This document shows, in pieces, positions 44,984 to 55,724 of a stretch of DNA of 64,000 nt (within the stretch, counting starts at the first letter, position 1; the number at the start of each line of letters is the position of its first letter). This DNA comes from Candidatus Gastranaerophilales bacterium (GTDB lineage: Bacteria > Cyanobacteriota > Vampirovibrionia > Gastranaerophilales > Gastranaerophilaceae), in assembly GCA_944325315.1 (NCBI GenBank), contig CALVAA010000010.1, positions 1-64,000 on the forward strand, given 5' to 3'. The notes under the pieces were generated by a model that was not told the DNA's origin, ran no database searches, and saw only the letters and a program-made list of their open reading frames with translations. The position numbers and the translations under genes are program-made.

Positions 44984-45520
44984 ATGGAAAAGATATTGCT
45001 ACATGCCTGTTGCGCACCATGTACGACTTATCCGATAAAAAAATTGATTTCGGAAGGATACAGGCCTGTAGTATTTTTTTATAATCCAAACATTTATCCT
45101 TTTAAAGAACACGAAAAAAGAAGATTGGAACTTAAAAATTATTGCAAAAAAATAGACATTGAATACATAGAAAGTCCTTATGAAATTAAAGAATTTTATA
45201 AAAGAATTAAGGGATTTGAAAAAGAAAAAGAAAAAGGAAAAAGGTGTTCAATTTGTTTTAATTTAAGACTTGAAAAAACGGCCAAAACCGCAAAAGAAAA
45301 TGGTATAAACTTTTTTACGACAACTCTAAGTGTTTCACCTCATAAAAATTCAAATCAAATATTTGAGCAAGGAAGAATTATAGCTAAAAATTTTCAGCTT
45401 AATTTTTTAGAATTTGATTTCAAAAAGAAAGACGGGTTTAAAATCTCAAGACAAATTGCAAACGAAAATAATATGTATAAACAAACCTGGTGCGGGTGCG
45501 AATTTTCAATAAGAAATTAA
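44984..45520 (+). CDS. queH: Epoxyqueuosine reductase QueH
   Basis: Reduces epoxyqueuosine to queuosine in the wobble base of tRNAs with GUN anticodons. QueH (DUF208) is the non-orthologous alternative to QueG and carries a metal cluster plus Fe. The signature cysteines are all there: HACCAPC (near residue 10), RCSIC (near residue 88) and WCGCEFS near the end. The 178 residues are typical. It follows the VKOR fusion by six bases. Its stop overlaps the stop of the opposite gene by four bases. Confidence 0.93.
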   Translation: MEKILLHACCAPCTTYPIKKLISEGYRPVVFFYNPNIYPFKEHEKRRLELKNYCKKIDIEYIESPYEIKEFYKRIKGFEKEKEKGKRCSICFNLRLEKTAKTAKENGINFFTTTLSVSPHKNSNQIFEQGRIIAKNFQLNFLEFDFKKKDGFKISRQIANENNMYKQTWCGCEFSIRN

Positions 45521-46299
45521 TCAACCGGGCAAATTCTTCCTTCTTTAACGGCAAATTCTCTTTCTTTACTAATAATGTTGTCTGCCGAATCCTTTTGAAT
45601 TCCATAAAGAACTTTTTTAACTTTTCTGTTTTCATCAAAGAAAAATCTTGAGTTTTTCATTTTTGTAGTGCTGTTATCATGTATAATACCGTCAGCATAT
45701 TGCAATTTATTGTTATCGTAATTTAATTTATACAAAACAGGCGAAAAAGAATCAAAGCCGGTATAAATCTGTAAAATTTCCCCGTCATATATATCTGCAA
45801 CAGTAAAACTGTGGTTATCATCTAAATTATATTCTGCAAAACTGTATTTAATCATGCCTTTATCGTTCCAGGGGGTTGTTTTTATAAATCCAAATTGCTG
45901 CGAAGTGTTTGGAATTTTACCTCCACTGTAGCCGTAATAATATCGTCTTGCATCAATTGGTATACCTTTATAATCTTGCTCAACCTGAATATTTAAAAAG
46001 TTATGAAGGCAAATATACTTCCTCCCTTTTGAATCAACAAATTTTCCGTTATTTTCACCTTTATTATCTTTCAAAAGCTTTCTTACAAAAGAATCGTATT
46101 CCAATAGTTCTTCTTCAATATTTGGACTTGCCATAATTTCAACTTCTTTTGTCATTTTTTCCAAAGCTTTTATTTTTCTATCATCAAAAATCTCTTTTCC
46201 TGTTGGTTTAATTGCCTTTTGAAAAGCAACATTATTTTTAAAATTATTTTTTTTATAATTCGAGCTTATATTAAAAGAATTTAGCTTTACTATATTCAA
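45517..46299 (-). CDS. Hypothetical protein, 260 residues
   Basis: I do not recognise a family. It begins with a TTG that has an AAGGA ribosome binding site about ten bases upstream. The N-terminal 30 residues are Asn/Lys/Ser-rich and end in NNVAFQK. The rest is soluble, with aromatic and Asp-rich patches such as YYYGYSGGKIPN, SFTVADIYDGEILQIYTGF and FFFDENRKVKKVLYG. The latter part resembles short YD-like beta hairpins that describe an input and a 'KKVLYG' output, but I would not assign a repeat. No signal peptide or membrane segment. The N-terminal pattern resembles that of the truncated gene at 26354-26598. It is convergent with queH. Confidence 0.7.
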   Translation of the reverse strand: MNIVKLNSFNISSNYKKNNFKNNVAFQKAIKPTGKEIFDDRKIKALEKMTKEVEIMASPNIEEELLEYDSFVRKLLKDNKGENNGKFVDSKGRKYICLHNFLNIQVEQDYKGIPIDARRYYYGYSGGKIPNTSQQFGFIKTTPWNDKGMIKYSFAEYNLDDNHSFTVADIYDGEILQIYTGFDSFSPVLYKLNYDNNKLQYADGIIHDNSTTKMKNSRFFFDENRKVKKVLYGIQKDSADNIISKEREFAVKEGRICPVD

Positions 46300-46487
46300 T
46301 TTACCAATTCCTTATTAGATATTCTATAACACGGCATATACAAAACTATAAAAAAAATTTTATTGCATTTATTTTATTAAACATAAAACACTAATACAAA
46401 AATACGATTTAAAACAAAGCGCCTACGTATTTTACACGATTTTTTTAAAATTTCAAGTCTTTTGTAAAATTTTATGAAGCCAAAATC
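46300..46487. other. Divergent intergenic region upstream of the rpo operon
   Basis: AT-rich region of the 348-base gap between the unknown gene at 46299 and rpoB. It contains the inverted repeat AAAATACG (46399-46406) and CGTATTTT (46426-46433). No open frame, tRNA or ribosomal protein gene is seen; in particular rplJ and rplL, often found before rpoB, are absent. Confidence 0.5.
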
Positions 46488-46515
46488 TTGACCCAAGCTA
46501 TTCAGCCCGTATAAT
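46488..46515 (+). promoter_or_regulatory. Promoter of rpoB-rpoC1-rpoC2
   Basis: TTGACC (46488-46493) and a perfect TATAAT (46510-46515) are 16 bases apart. Transcription would start near 46522 and leave a leader of about 125 bases, in which TGCATT (46537-46542) and AATGCA (46552-46557) could form a small hairpin. Confidence 0.7.
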
Positions 46516-46647
46516 TGTTAAAGTCTAATAAAATGTTGCATTATGGCATAAAATGCACTTTTTAAACAAAAGAAAGCCAAAAACAATAAAAAAACCATTT
46601 TGCACTATTTTAAATAAATTGTAATTACATATATTAGAGGTATTTAG

Positions 46648-49600
46648 ATGACAACAATGAAAAAAGCAAGCCGTGTTACTCCTCAAGGTATTCCAGCAAC
46701 CCGCCTTCAGGATTTGCCCGATTTGATTGAAGTACAAAAAAAATCATTCGAATCGTTTTTAAAAGAAGGCTTAAAGGAAGAATTACTGTCATTCAGTCCT
46801 ATCAAGGATTACACAGGCAGATTAGAGTTACATTTTTTACCGAATTATACTTTCGATAAACCCAAATACACAATAGAAGAGGCAAGAATTCACGATGCAA
46901 CATACGCTAAGCAACTTCGTGTTATGATGCGTCTTGTTAACCGTGACAGCGGTGAAATCAAAGAACAAGAGGTATATATTGGTGATATTCCTACAATGAC
47001 AGATAAAGGTACATTTATTGTAAATGGTGCTGAACGTGTTATTGTATCACAAATTGTTCGCTCACCCGGCATATACTATAAAAAAGAAGTTTCACCGACA
47101 GGAAAACGCCTTTATAATGCAACGCTAATCCCAAACCGTGGTGCTTGGCTAAAAATTGAAACGGATTCTAATGACCTTGTATACGTAAAAATTGATAAAA
47201 ACAGAAAAATTTTAGCAACTACTTTACTAAAAGCTTTAGGCATAACTCCTGTTGAGATGGAATCTTTATTTACACACTTTGACTTTTTAAAGAAAACTTT
47301 AGATAAAGATACAGCAGCTACAACAGACGAAGCCTTGGTTGAAGTTTATAAAAAACTTCGTCCGGGAGACCCTGCAACACCTGCAGGAGGAAGATCTATT
47401 TTGGAAGCAAGATTCTTTGATGAAAAGAAATATGATATAGGTAAAGTTGGCCGTTATAAACTTAATAAAAAACTCGGTTTAAATTTACCGGAAACACAAA
47501 GAACAATAACAATTCAAGATATCGTTGCAGGTATTGAATATTTAATAAATTTAACTTATGATGAAGGCACTCTTGATGATATTGACCATCTTGGAAACAG
47601 AAGAATAAGATCTGTTGGTGAATTATTACAAAATCAATTCAGAGTAGGCTTATCAAGAATCGAAAGAATTGTTAAAGAAAGGATGACCTTACAGGATTCT
47701 GAAACTTTAACACCTTTAAATCTTTTAAACACAAAACCATTAGTTGCGTCTTTAAAAGAATTCTTTGGCTCATCTCAATTATCTCAATTTATGGATCAAA
47801 CAAATCCCCTGGCTGAATTAACTCACAAACGTCGTATATCAGCTCTTGGACCTGGCGGTTTAATGAGAGAAAGAGCAGGTTTTGCAGTTCGTGATATTCA
47901 CCCTTCGCACTATGGTCGTTTGTGTCCTGTTGAAACTCCAGAAGGCCCGAATGCCGGCCTTATTAACTCTCTTGCAACACACGCCAGAGTTAATGACTAC
48001 GGATTTATTGAAACTCCGTTCTTTGTTGTCAAAGACGGACAAGTAACCGATGAAGTTCATTACCTGACAGCAGATGAAGACGAAAATTATCGTGTAGCAC
48101 CTGCCGATATTGAACTTACAAAAGATAGAAAAATAAAAGATTCATATGTTCCCGTAAGATACAGAAGTGAATTTACAATGGGTGAATCAACAAAAGTTGA
48201 CTATGTTGGTGTTTCGCCTATACAAATTATATCTGTTGCAACATCTTTAATCCCATTCATCGAACACGATGATGCTAACCGTGCATTAATGGGCTCAAAC
48301 ATGCAACGTCAGGCTGTTCCTCTACTGGTTACACAAAGACCGGTTGTAGGTACAGGACTTGAAGCACGTGTTGCAAAAGATTCAGGTATGGTGCTTGTAT
48401 CTGATATTGACGGTGTTGTTGTTAAAGTTATGGGTGAAGAAATCCACATTAAAGATTCAAAAGGCGATATTCACCAATATCAGCTTTTAAAATATGTTCG
48501 CTCAAACCAAGACACCTGCATAAACCAAAAGCCTATCGTCAAAGAAGGCGATGAAGTAAAAGCGGGCGATGTTATTGCGGATGGTGCTTCTACAAATATG
48601 GGTGAATTATCCTTAGGTAAAAATGTCCTGGTTGCTTATATGCCTTGGGAAGGATATAACTACGAGGATGCTATTTTACTTAACGAAAGATTAGTTTATG
48701 ATGATGTATTTACATCATTGCACATTGAAAAACTTGAAATTGATGCACGTCAGACAAAACTTGGGCCTGAAGAAATTACCCGTGAAATTCCGAATGTTTC
48801 AGAAGATTCTATTCGTCACTTAGATGAACGGGGTATTGTAAGAATAGGCGCAAGAGTTTATGCTGATGATGTATTGGTTGGAAAAATTACTCCAAAAGGC
48901 GAATCCGAACATCCGCCGGAAGAAAAACTTCTCCGTGCAATATTTGCAGAAAAAGCACGTGATGTTAAAGATAATTCTCTTCGTGTTCCTCACGGTGAAG
49001 GCGGTCGCGTAGTCGATGTTAAAGTATTTGACAGAGAAAAAGGCGATGAATTGCCGCCGGGAGCAAACACAGTAATCCGTGTATATATTGCACAAAAACG
49101 TAAAGTTTCCGTTGGTGATAAACTTTCGGGACGTCACGGTAATAAAGGTATTGTTTCAAGAATTCTTCCTAAAGAAGATATGCCGTTTTTGCCTGACGGA
49201 ACTCCTGTTGACATAGTATTAAATCCTCTTGGTGTTCCTTCACGTATGAATGTAGGTCAAACTTATGAACACTTATTAGGTCTTGCCGCATATCTGACCG
49301 GCAATCACTATGAATCTCCTCTGTTTGATGAAATGTACGGCGCAAACCAATCTGAAATCAACACAAGAGAAGAGCTAATCAAAGGTATTAAAGAAAAAGG
49401 TATTGACTGGGTTAGAGAAGACGGAAAAGTTACACTATACGACGGGCGTACGGGTGAACCTTTTGATGAACCGATTGCTGTTGGAATTTCATACATCTTA
49501 AAACTTGTTCACTTGGTAGATGATAAAATCCACGCACGCTCAACAGGCCCATATTCACTTGTTACACAACAACCATTGGGTGGTAAAGCACAATTTGGCG

Positions 49601-49962
49601 GACAAAGATTCGGTGAAATGGAAGTTTGGGCACTTGAAGCTTATGGTGCAGCTTATACTTTACAAGAAATGTTAACAATTAAATCAGATGATGTGAACGG
49701 AAGGTCCAGAGCTTATGAAGCAATTGTCAAAGGAGACAATATCCCAAGACCGGGTATTCCTGAATCATTTAAAGTTTTGGTTCGCGAACTTCAAAGTATA
49801 GGCTTAGATATTGCCGTATCTAAAAAGGGCGGCGAAGAAGTTGATTTGATGTCAGATACGGATGATTTAAGAAAGTCAGCTCCAAAAAGAGTATTATCCG
49901 ATATAGATTCAGAACTTTTGAATATTGACTTTTTTGACACAAGCGCAAGCTTTAAAGATTAA
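46648..49962 (+). CDS. rpoB: RNA polymerase beta subunit
   Basis: Core polymerase subunit, 1104 residues, close to the cyanobacterial length. Blocks include the rifampicin pocket ([29 protein letters not shown]) with the residues usual in sensitive enzymes, [44 protein letters not shown] and the C-terminal [24 protein letters not shown] lies about seven bases before the first ATG; a second in-frame ATG three codons later is less likely. rpoC1 follows after 36 bases. Confidence 0.98.
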   Translation: MTTMKKASRVTPQGIPATRLQDLPDLIEVQKKSFESFLKEGLKEELLSFSPIKDYTGRLELHFLPNYTFDKPKYTIEEARIHDATYAKQLRVMMRLVNRDSGEIKEQEVYIGDIPTMTDKGTFIVNGAERVIVSQIVRSPGIYYKKEVSPTGKRLYNATLIPNRGAWLKIETDSNDLVYVKIDKNRKILATTLLKALGITPVEMESLFTHFDFLKKTLDKDTAATTDEALVEVYKKLRPGDPATPAGGRSILEARFFDEKKYDIGKVGRYKLNKKLGLNLPETQRTITIQDIVAGIEYLINLTYDEGTLDDIDHLGNRRIRSVGELLQNQFRVGLSRIERIVKERMTLQDSETLTPLNLLNTKPLVASLKEFFGSSQLSQFMDQTNPLAELTHKRRISALGPGGLMRERAGFAVRDIHPSHYGRLCPVETPEGPNAGLINSLATHARVNDYGFIETPFFVVKDGQVTDEVHYLTADEDENYRVAPADIELTKDRKIKDSYVPVRYRSEFTMGESTKVDYVGVSPIQIISVATSLIPFIEHDDANRALMGSNMQRQAVPLLVTQRPVVGTGLEARVAKDSGMVLVSDIDGVVVKVMGEEIHIKDSKGDIHQYQLLKYVRSNQDTCINQKPIVKEGDEVKAGDVIADGASTNMGELSLGKNVLVAYMPWEGYNYEDAILLNERLVYDDVFTSLHIEKLEIDARQTKLGPEEITREIPNVSEDSIRHLDERGIVRIGARVYADDVLVGKITPKGESEHPPEEKLLRAIFAEKARDVKDNSLRVPHGEGGRVVDVKVFDREKGDELPPGANTVIRVYIAQKRKVSVGDKLSGRHGNKGIVSRILPKEDMPFLPDGTPVDIVLNPLGVPSRMNVGQTYEHLLGLAAYLTGNHYESPLFDEMYGANQSEINTREELIKGIKEKGIDWVREDGKVTLYDGRTGEPFDEPIAVGISYILKLVHLVDDKIHARSTGPYSLVTQQPLGGKAQFGGQRFGEMEVWALEAYGAAYTLQEMLTIKSDDVNGRSRAYEAIVKGDNIPRPGIPESFKVLVRELQSIGLDIAVSKKGGEEVDLMSDTDDLRKSAPKRVLSDIDSELLNIDFFDTSASFKD

Positions 49963-49998
49963 TAATTATAAGATTTAATAAAAATCAAAGGAGAATAA

Positions 49999-51711
49999 AT
50001 GTCTACAAGTATTGATTATTTTGATTATATAAGAATTTCAATAGCATCGCCCGAAAGAATTCTGAAGTGGTCATACGGGGAAGTTACAAAACCCGAAACA
50101 ATTAACTATAGAACACTTAAACCGGAAAGAGACGGCTTATTCTGCGAAAAAATCTTTGGGCCAACAAAGGATTGGGAATGTTTTTGCGGAAAATATAAAA
50201 GAGTTCGCCATAAAGGAATTATCTGCGAACGCTGCGGTGTCGAAGTAACAGACTCTAAAGTAAGACGCCATAGAATGGGACATATTAAACTTGCAGCTCC
50301 TGTGTCTCATATCTGGTTTTTAAAAGGAATTCCTTCTTATTTGGGCCTTCTTTTAGATATGACTTTAAAGGATTTAGAACAAATTATCTACTTCAACAAC
50401 TATGTTGTAGTAGACGGCGCTGACAGTCCATTTAAAAAATTTCAACTTCTAACAGAAGAAGAATATGAAGACTATATAATGGAAAATGAGGATACCAAAT
50501 TAAAAGTAGGTATCGGCGCTGAAGTTATAAAAGAATTGTTATCTGAAATTAAACTCGAAGATTTGGCAAATGACATTAGAACCGAGCTAGATAATGTTGG
50601 CGGTTCAGTTCAAAAAAGAGCCAAGCTAATTAAACGTTTAAGGCTTGTTGAATCATTAATAGAATCAAAAACAGAACCAACTTGGTTTGTAATGGATATA
50701 TTGCCGGTAACTCCTCCGGATTTAAGGCCAATGGTACAACTGGACGGCGGAAGATTTGCAACTTCGGATTTAAACGATTTATACAGACGTGTAATCAACA
50801 GAAACAATCGTCTTTTAAGATTATTAGAAATGGGAGCTCCGGAAATTATCGTAAGAAACGAAAAGCGTATGCTCCAAGAAGCTGTTGATGCACTTATCGA
50901 TAACGGAAGACGAGGAAGAACGGTTGTAGGACCAAATTCAAGACCTTTAAAATCCTTGTCAAATATAATCGAAGGTAAACAAGGCCGTTTCAGACAAAAT
51001 CTTTTAGGTAAACGTGTGGATTACTCAGGCCGTTCAGTTATTGTTGTCGGACCGCAGTTGCAATTAAATCAATGTGGTTTGCCCAAAGAAATGGCTATCG
51101 AACTTTTTAAGCCGTTTGTAGTAAACAAATTAATCGAACGTGGTTTAGTACAAAATATTAAATCGGCTAAAAAGAAAATAGAACGTTCCGAAGCTGTTGT
51201 TTGGGATATTTTAGAAGAAGTGGTTGACGGACATCCGGTTATGTTAAACCGTGCTCCGACTCTCCACAGGCTTGGTATTCAAGCGTTTGAGCCTGTGCTT
51301 GTAGAAGGCAGAGCTATACAACTACACCCGCTTGTTTGTACGGCATTCAACGCTGACTTCGATGGTGACCAAATGGCTGTTCACGTACCGCTTTCAATTG
51401 AAGCTCAAGCAGAAGCAAGAATGCTAATGCTTGCAACAAACAATATTTTAGCTCCTGCTACAGGAAAACCGATTATAACACCAACTCAAGATATGGTATT
51501 GGGCATGTATTATCTTACTATCATCAAAGACCCCAACGCACCTTGCAAGGGATATTTCCACGATTTCACAGATGCAATGGCAGCCCATGCAACAGGGGTT
51601 ATTAAATTACACGATAAAATTATAGTAAGAGATGAAAACGGACACAGAATAGAAACAACACCCGGAAGAATAATCTTTAACGAGGCTGTTAGAAAATCCG
51701 TACTTTCGTAA
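49999..51711 (+). CDS. rpoC1: RNA polymerase beta-prime N-terminal half (RpoC1, gamma)
   Basis: N-terminal part of the split beta-prime subunit, 570 residues. The zinc-binding CFCGKYKR with CERCGVEV is near residue 60, and the catalytic [16 protein letters not shown], holding the three Asp of the active-site magnesium, is near residue 450. The protein ends after the conserved [11 protein letters not shown]. This is where cyanobacteria and plastids break the gene; other bacteria have one rpoC. rpoC2 begins 47 bases later with its own GAGG ribosome binding site, so the split is not a sequencing error. Confidence 0.97.
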   Translation: MSTSIDYFDYIRISIASPERILKWSYGEVTKPETINYRTLKPERDGLFCEKIFGPTKDWECFCGKYKRVRHKGIICERCGVEVTDSKVRRHRMGHIKLAAPVSHIWFLKGIPSYLGLLLDMTLKDLEQIIYFNNYVVVDGADSPFKKFQLLTEEEYEDYIMENEDTKLKVGIGAEVIKELLSEIKLEDLANDIRTELDNVGGSVQKRAKLIKRLRLVESLIESKTEPTWFVMDILPVTPPDLRPMVQLDGGRFATSDLNDLYRRVINRNNRLLRLLEMGAPEIIVRNEKRMLQEAVDALIDNGRRGRTVVGPNSRPLKSLSNIIEGKQGRFRQNLLGKRVDYSGRSVIVVGPQLQLNQCGLPKEMAIELFKPFVVNKLIERGLVQNIKSAKKKIERSEAVVWDILEEVVDGHPVMLNRAPTLHRLGIQAFEPVLVEGRAIQLHPLVCTAFNADFDGDQMAVHVPLSIEAQAEARMLMLATNNILAPATGKPIITPTQDMVLGMYYLTIIKDPNAPCKGYFHDFTDAMAAHATGVIKLHDKIIVRDENGHRIETTPGRIIFNEAVRKSVLS

Positions 51712-51758
51712 AATATCCTGAGAATCGATAAATTAAACAAAATGAGGTAAAAAAATAT

Positions 51759-54700
51759 ATGACTACATTAACTCCTGAAAACTCAAAAAAGAAAAAACAC
51801 GTTGAGTTTATCAATAAGGTAATGAATAAAAAAGCTCTAAACCAATTACTTTCACAAGTTTACCTTGAATGGGGCGGAGCAAAAACAGCAGAACTTGCAA
51901 ATAACCTTAAAAACTTGGGTTATAAATATGCAACAAAATCCGGTACTACAATATCAATCCATGATTTGGAAGTACCTAAAGCTAAAAACCAACTTCTGCA
52001 AGAAGCTCAAGACGAAATTGCACGCTCGACTCGCAGATACTTAAAAGGTGAAATCACAGAAGTTGAAAGATACACTAAAGTTATTGACACTTGGAGTGAA
52101 ACAACTGCCAAATTAACGGAAAAAGTTGTTGAAAGCTTTAACAAACTAAACCCTGTTTATATGATGGCATTTTCAGGAGCTCGTGGTAACTTATCACAAG
52201 TATCACAATTAGTTGGTATGCGTGGTTTGATGGCAGATGCGCAAGGTCAAATTATTGACTTGCCTATTAAGTCAAACTTCAAAGAAGGCTTATCCTGCAC
52301 AGAATACGTGATTTCAAGTTACGGCGCAAGAAAAGGTCTTGTTGATACAGCTCTTAAAACTGCTGACTCCGGATATTTAACAAGACGTTTGGTTGACGTT
52401 GCACAAGATGTTATCATAAGAGAAGAAGACTGTCATACCGATAAATACATTAACTTAACCGCTATAACAGACGGGGAAGACGTAATAGTACCTCTTGAAG
52501 ACAGGCTTCTCGGAAGAACAGTTGCACAAGATGTTACGGATAAAGACGGTAATGTTCTTGTCAAAAAGAATACAACGGTAGATAGAGATGATCTTGAAAA
52601 AATTAAATCTCTTAATTTAAAAGAAATTAAAGTAAGATCAACTCTAACTTGCGAACTTGAATACGGAATTTGCCAAAAATGCTACGGTTGGTCTATGACA
52701 ACTCAAAAACCGGTTGATATCGGCGAAGCCATAGGTATTATTGCAGCCCAATCAATTGGTGAACCCGGTACGCAATTAACAATGAGAACATTCCATACGG
52801 GCGGCGTATTTAAAGGTTCAGGTGTTACCCGTCAGGCAAAAACAACAATCGAAGGTATTGTAAATACTGAAGTTAAAACAAGAGAACAAAGAACACGTCA
52901 TGGGGATGTTGTACAAATTGCAATAAAAGAGGCTGATGTTGAAATTAAAGGCGAAAAAGAATCAGAAAAAGTACACATTCCAATGGGTGCCAAGGTTTTA
53001 GTTAAAAAAGGCGATAAAGTTACAATAGGAACTGCAATTGCTGAATTTGAACCGGCATCAAAAGGGGATGGTTCACGTTTAACAGAAAAAGCCTTGAAAG
53101 ATATTACATCCGATATTTCAGGTGAAGTAGTATTCCAAGACTTTGTTGCAGACGAACGCAAAGACAGACAAGGAAACATCTCGAGAATTGCAAACAAACA
53201 AGGCATTGTATGGGTTTTGGGCGGAGATGTTTATGCGCTTCCTGCAGGATCTAAAGTTCTTGTCGAAGACGGACAAAAAATTAAAAAAGGCGAAAAACTT
53301 GCCGAAACTTTAATAATTTCTGAACACGGCGGCGAAGTTCGCGTTGGAGATAATCTTGAAATTAAAGAAGTGGATTTCGAAGGCAAAAAAATCAAAAAAA
53401 TCGTATCAGGAAAAGAATTAACAATTGTTATTGCTTCAATTCAAGCATCAAATGCTATATTTGAACAAACCAAAAAAGAACAATTGTGGACAGTTCCAAC
53501 CACCGGAGAAAAATATATTGTAAAATCTCCCGTTGATACAACTGTTGAAAACGGTATGATTATTGCAGAGCTAATTGATGAAACCTGCAAAGTTGAATCA
53601 TCAGGCGAAATTAGATACAACGGGCTTGAAGTTGATGAAAACCAAGTCGTAATAAAACCGGGTCAGTTGGTATTTATTCCTGAAGAAATTCATCAAATTT
53701 CAAAAGATTCATCTTTAAAACTTGTTGAATCCGGAACATACGTTGAGGCAGGCTGCGAAGTTGTAAAAGATATATATACACATATAGCCGGTATTGTTGA
53801 AATTAAAGAATTTAATGATATTATCCATGAAATTGTAGTTCGCCCCGGCGAATTACATACACTTGATTCGATTAACGACCTTAAAGTAGGCGAAGGCGAA
53901 GTAATAAAAGCAGGTACAACTGTTGCAGGAAAAATTAAAGCAAAAGTCGATTCTATTGTAACAATTGTTGAAAACGAATCGGATTTGATGGAATTAGACG
54001 AATTGGACGAAGAATTAAGCGAAGATTCTCTTGAAGATGATACATTAGAAGGAAAGCCTGTTCAAATTCTTATTCGTCCTATTCAAACTTTTGAAATTGA
54101 ACCAAAAGAAGTTTCAATTGAATTTAGTGCAACAGATGAAGCCATTGAACTTGTTCCAATAACACAAGTGCAATTCAAAGATGGCGCAAGGGTAAGAAAT
54201 CTTGATGGTGCAATTTTAACAAGAACTTCTCTTGTATTATCGATGTCAGGATACATTTCACACCTTAAAGGCATGGTTGAATTAGACAAAAATGGCGACT
54301 TAAAAATCGTTGTACTTGAAACATTAATCGTTCGTCGTGAACAAGAAGATTCTTCTCGTGGACTTTCATCCACACAAACAGAATTACTTGTTGAAAACGG
54401 TCAAATAATTGAACCCAAAACACCCGTTACCAAAACACAGGTTTTGGCTGTTAACGATTCAATTGCTTCAATCAATTCAAACAACAACGATTTAAGAAGA
54501 TTGCTTCTAATTTCGGATAACTACGAAGAAACTATCAACATTACTTCAAAACCTACGGTAAAAGCAGGTGATTATGTTACAGTTGATGAAAAAATATCCG
54601 AAAAAGAAACAACTCCATATTCAGGTAAAATTGTGAAAGCTGACAGTAAAAGCGTTGTGGTTCGTGTTGGAAGACCGCACTTAATTTCACCGGGCGCACT

Positions 54701-55607
54701 TTTACAGGTAGATAATTCAGCTCTTATTTTAAGGGGTGATTTGCTTGCAACTTTGGTATTTGAAAGACAAAAAACAGGCGATATCGTTCAAGGTCTTCCT
54801 CGTGTTGAAGAACTTTTGGAAGCAAGAAAACCGAAAGATTCCGCAATCGCAGCAGAAGAAGACGGAGTTGCAATAATAGAATATGAAGATGATATTCCGA
54901 GATTATTTATTGAGAACGAAAACGGCAGAGTTGAAATTAAATATCCAATCGAAGCCACCGTTATTGTTAACGATAAACAAAAAATCAAAAAAGGCGATGC
55001 TTTAACCTCAGGCCCTATGAATCCTCATGACGTAATCAGATTAAGAGGCGCTAATGCGGCCCAACAATATCTTGTAGACGAAGTACAGAGAGTGTATCGT
55101 TCTCAAGGTGTCGAAATTTCAGATAAACACGTTGAAGTTATTGTTCGGCAGATGATTAAAAAAGTAAAAGTTATAGATTCCGGTACAACAAAGCTTTTAC
55201 CGGGAGAATTGGTTGAACTTAAAGTAATAGAAGCGCAAAACGCTGAAGCACGTAAAAACAACGGTCAAGAAGCGACATACGAAGCTCTGTTACTTGGTAT
55301 AACCAAAGCTTCGCTAAACACAGAATCCTTTATTTCAGCAGCTTCCTTCCAAGAAACGACAAGAATTCTAACTGAAGCTGCCGTTGAAGGAAAGAAAGAT
55401 TTATTAAGGGGTCTTAAAGAAAATGTAATTATCGGTAGATTAATACCTGCCGGTACAGGATACTATCACTTAATAAATGCTTCCGAGGAGAAAGAAAAAG
55501 AAGCGCTTAAAAGGGCTCAAGCCAAACATCAATCAAGAAAACCTTCTGCAATATTAGAAGAAATTGAAGGTATGTTTGGTGTGGTTGATTCTGATATGCA
55601 ATTTTAA
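51759..55607 (+). CDS. rpoC2: RNA polymerase beta-prime C-terminal half (RpoC2) with large insertion
   Basis: C-terminal part of the split beta-prime subunit, 1282 residues. It starts FINKVMNKKALNQLLSQVY and continues as cyanobacterial RpoC2 does. The zinc site (CHTDK, CELEYGICQKC) and AAQSIGEPGTQLTMRTFHTGG (start of the trigger loop) occur by residue 355. The matching second half, GDIVQGLPRVEELLEARKP, comes only near residue 1010. Between them lie about 640 residues of repeated barrel-sandwich modules (VKKGDKVTIGTAIAEF, VEDGQKIKKGEKLAET, VKAGDYVTVDEKIS). This matches the SI3 insertion of cyanobacterial polymerases. A strong terminator follows. Confidence 0.96.
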   Translation: MTTLTPENSKKKKHVEFINKVMNKKALNQLLSQVYLEWGGAKTAELANNLKNLGYKYATKSGTTISIHDLEVPKAKNQLLQEAQDEIARSTRRYLKGEITEVERYTKVIDTWSETTAKLTEKVVESFNKLNPVYMMAFSGARGNLSQVSQLVGMRGLMADAQGQIIDLPIKSNFKEGLSCTEYVISSYGARKGLVDTALKTADSGYLTRRLVDVAQDVIIREEDCHTDKYINLTAITDGEDVIVPLEDRLLGRTVAQDVTDKDGNVLVKKNTTVDRDDLEKIKSLNLKEIKVRSTLTCELEYGICQKCYGWSMTTQKPVDIGEAIGIIAAQSIGEPGTQLTMRTFHTGGVFKGSGVTRQAKTTIEGIVNTEVKTREQRTRHGDVVQIAIKEADVEIKGEKESEKVHIPMGAKVLVKKGDKVTIGTAIAEFEPASKGDGSRLTEKALKDITSDISGEVVFQDFVADERKDRQGNISRIANKQGIVWVLGGDVYALPAGSKVLVEDGQKIKKGEKLAETLIISEHGGEVRVGDNLEIKEVDFEGKKIKKIVSGKELTIVIASIQASNAIFEQTKKEQLWTVPTTGEKYIVKSPVDTTVENGMIIAELIDETCKVESSGEIRYNGLEVDENQVVIKPGQLVFIPEEIHQISKDSSLKLVESGTYVEAGCEVVKDIYTHIAGIVEIKEFNDIIHEIVVRPGELHTLDSINDLKVGEGEVIKAGTTVAGKIKAKVDSIVTIVENESDLMELDELDEELSEDSLEDDTLEGKPVQILIRPIQTFEIEPKEVSIEFSATDEAIELVPITQVQFKDGARVRNLDGAILTRTSLVLSMSGYISHLKGMVELDKNGDLKIVVLETLIVRREQEDSSRGLSSTQTELLVENGQIIEPKTPVTKTQVLAVNDSIASINSNNNDLRRLLLISDNYEETINITSKPTVKAGDYVTVDEKISEKETTPYSGKIVKADSKSVVVRVGRPHLISPGALLQVDNSALILRGDLLATLVFERQKTGDIVQGLPRVEELLEARKPKDSAIAAEEDGVAIIEYEDDIPRLFIENENGRVEIKYPIEATVIVNDKQKIKKGDALTSGPMNPHDVIRLRGANAAQQYLVDEVQRVYRSQGVEISDKHVEVIVRQMIKKVKVIDSGTTKLLPGELVELKVIEAQNAEARKNNGQEATYEALLLGITKASLNTESFISAASFQETTRILTEAAVEGKKDLLRGLKENVIIGRLIPAGTGYYHLINASEEKEKEALKRAQAKHQSRKPSAILEEIEGMFGVVDSDMQF

Positions 55608-55614
55608 AAAACTC

Positions 55615-55646
55615 AGCAAGCCTCATAAATAGTGAGGCTTGCTTTT
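55615..55646 (+). terminator. Terminator of the rpo operon
   Basis: AGCAAGCCTCA (55615-55625) pairs with TGAGGCTTGCT (55633-55643) across a 7-base loop, followed by a T run. It ends rpoB-rpoC1-rpoC2. Confidence 0.92.
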
Positions 55647-55667
55647 AATATTATACTTAGTCTGGGA

Positions 55668-55715
55668 TTGGAGGTCGTAAAAAAAGCATTATAATTTATT
55701 ATTTACTAATGCTTT
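55668..55715 (+). promoter_or_regulatory. mutS promoter overlapped by an inverted repeat
   Basis: TTGGAG (55668-55673), 16 bases and TATAAT (55690-55695) form a plausible promoter. Perfect 9-bp arms AAAGCATTA (55683-55691) and TAATGCTTT (55707-55715) straddle the -10 box and the expected start point, so a regulator bound there would block it. Confidence 0.5.
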
Positions 55716-55724
55716 GATTGTATC

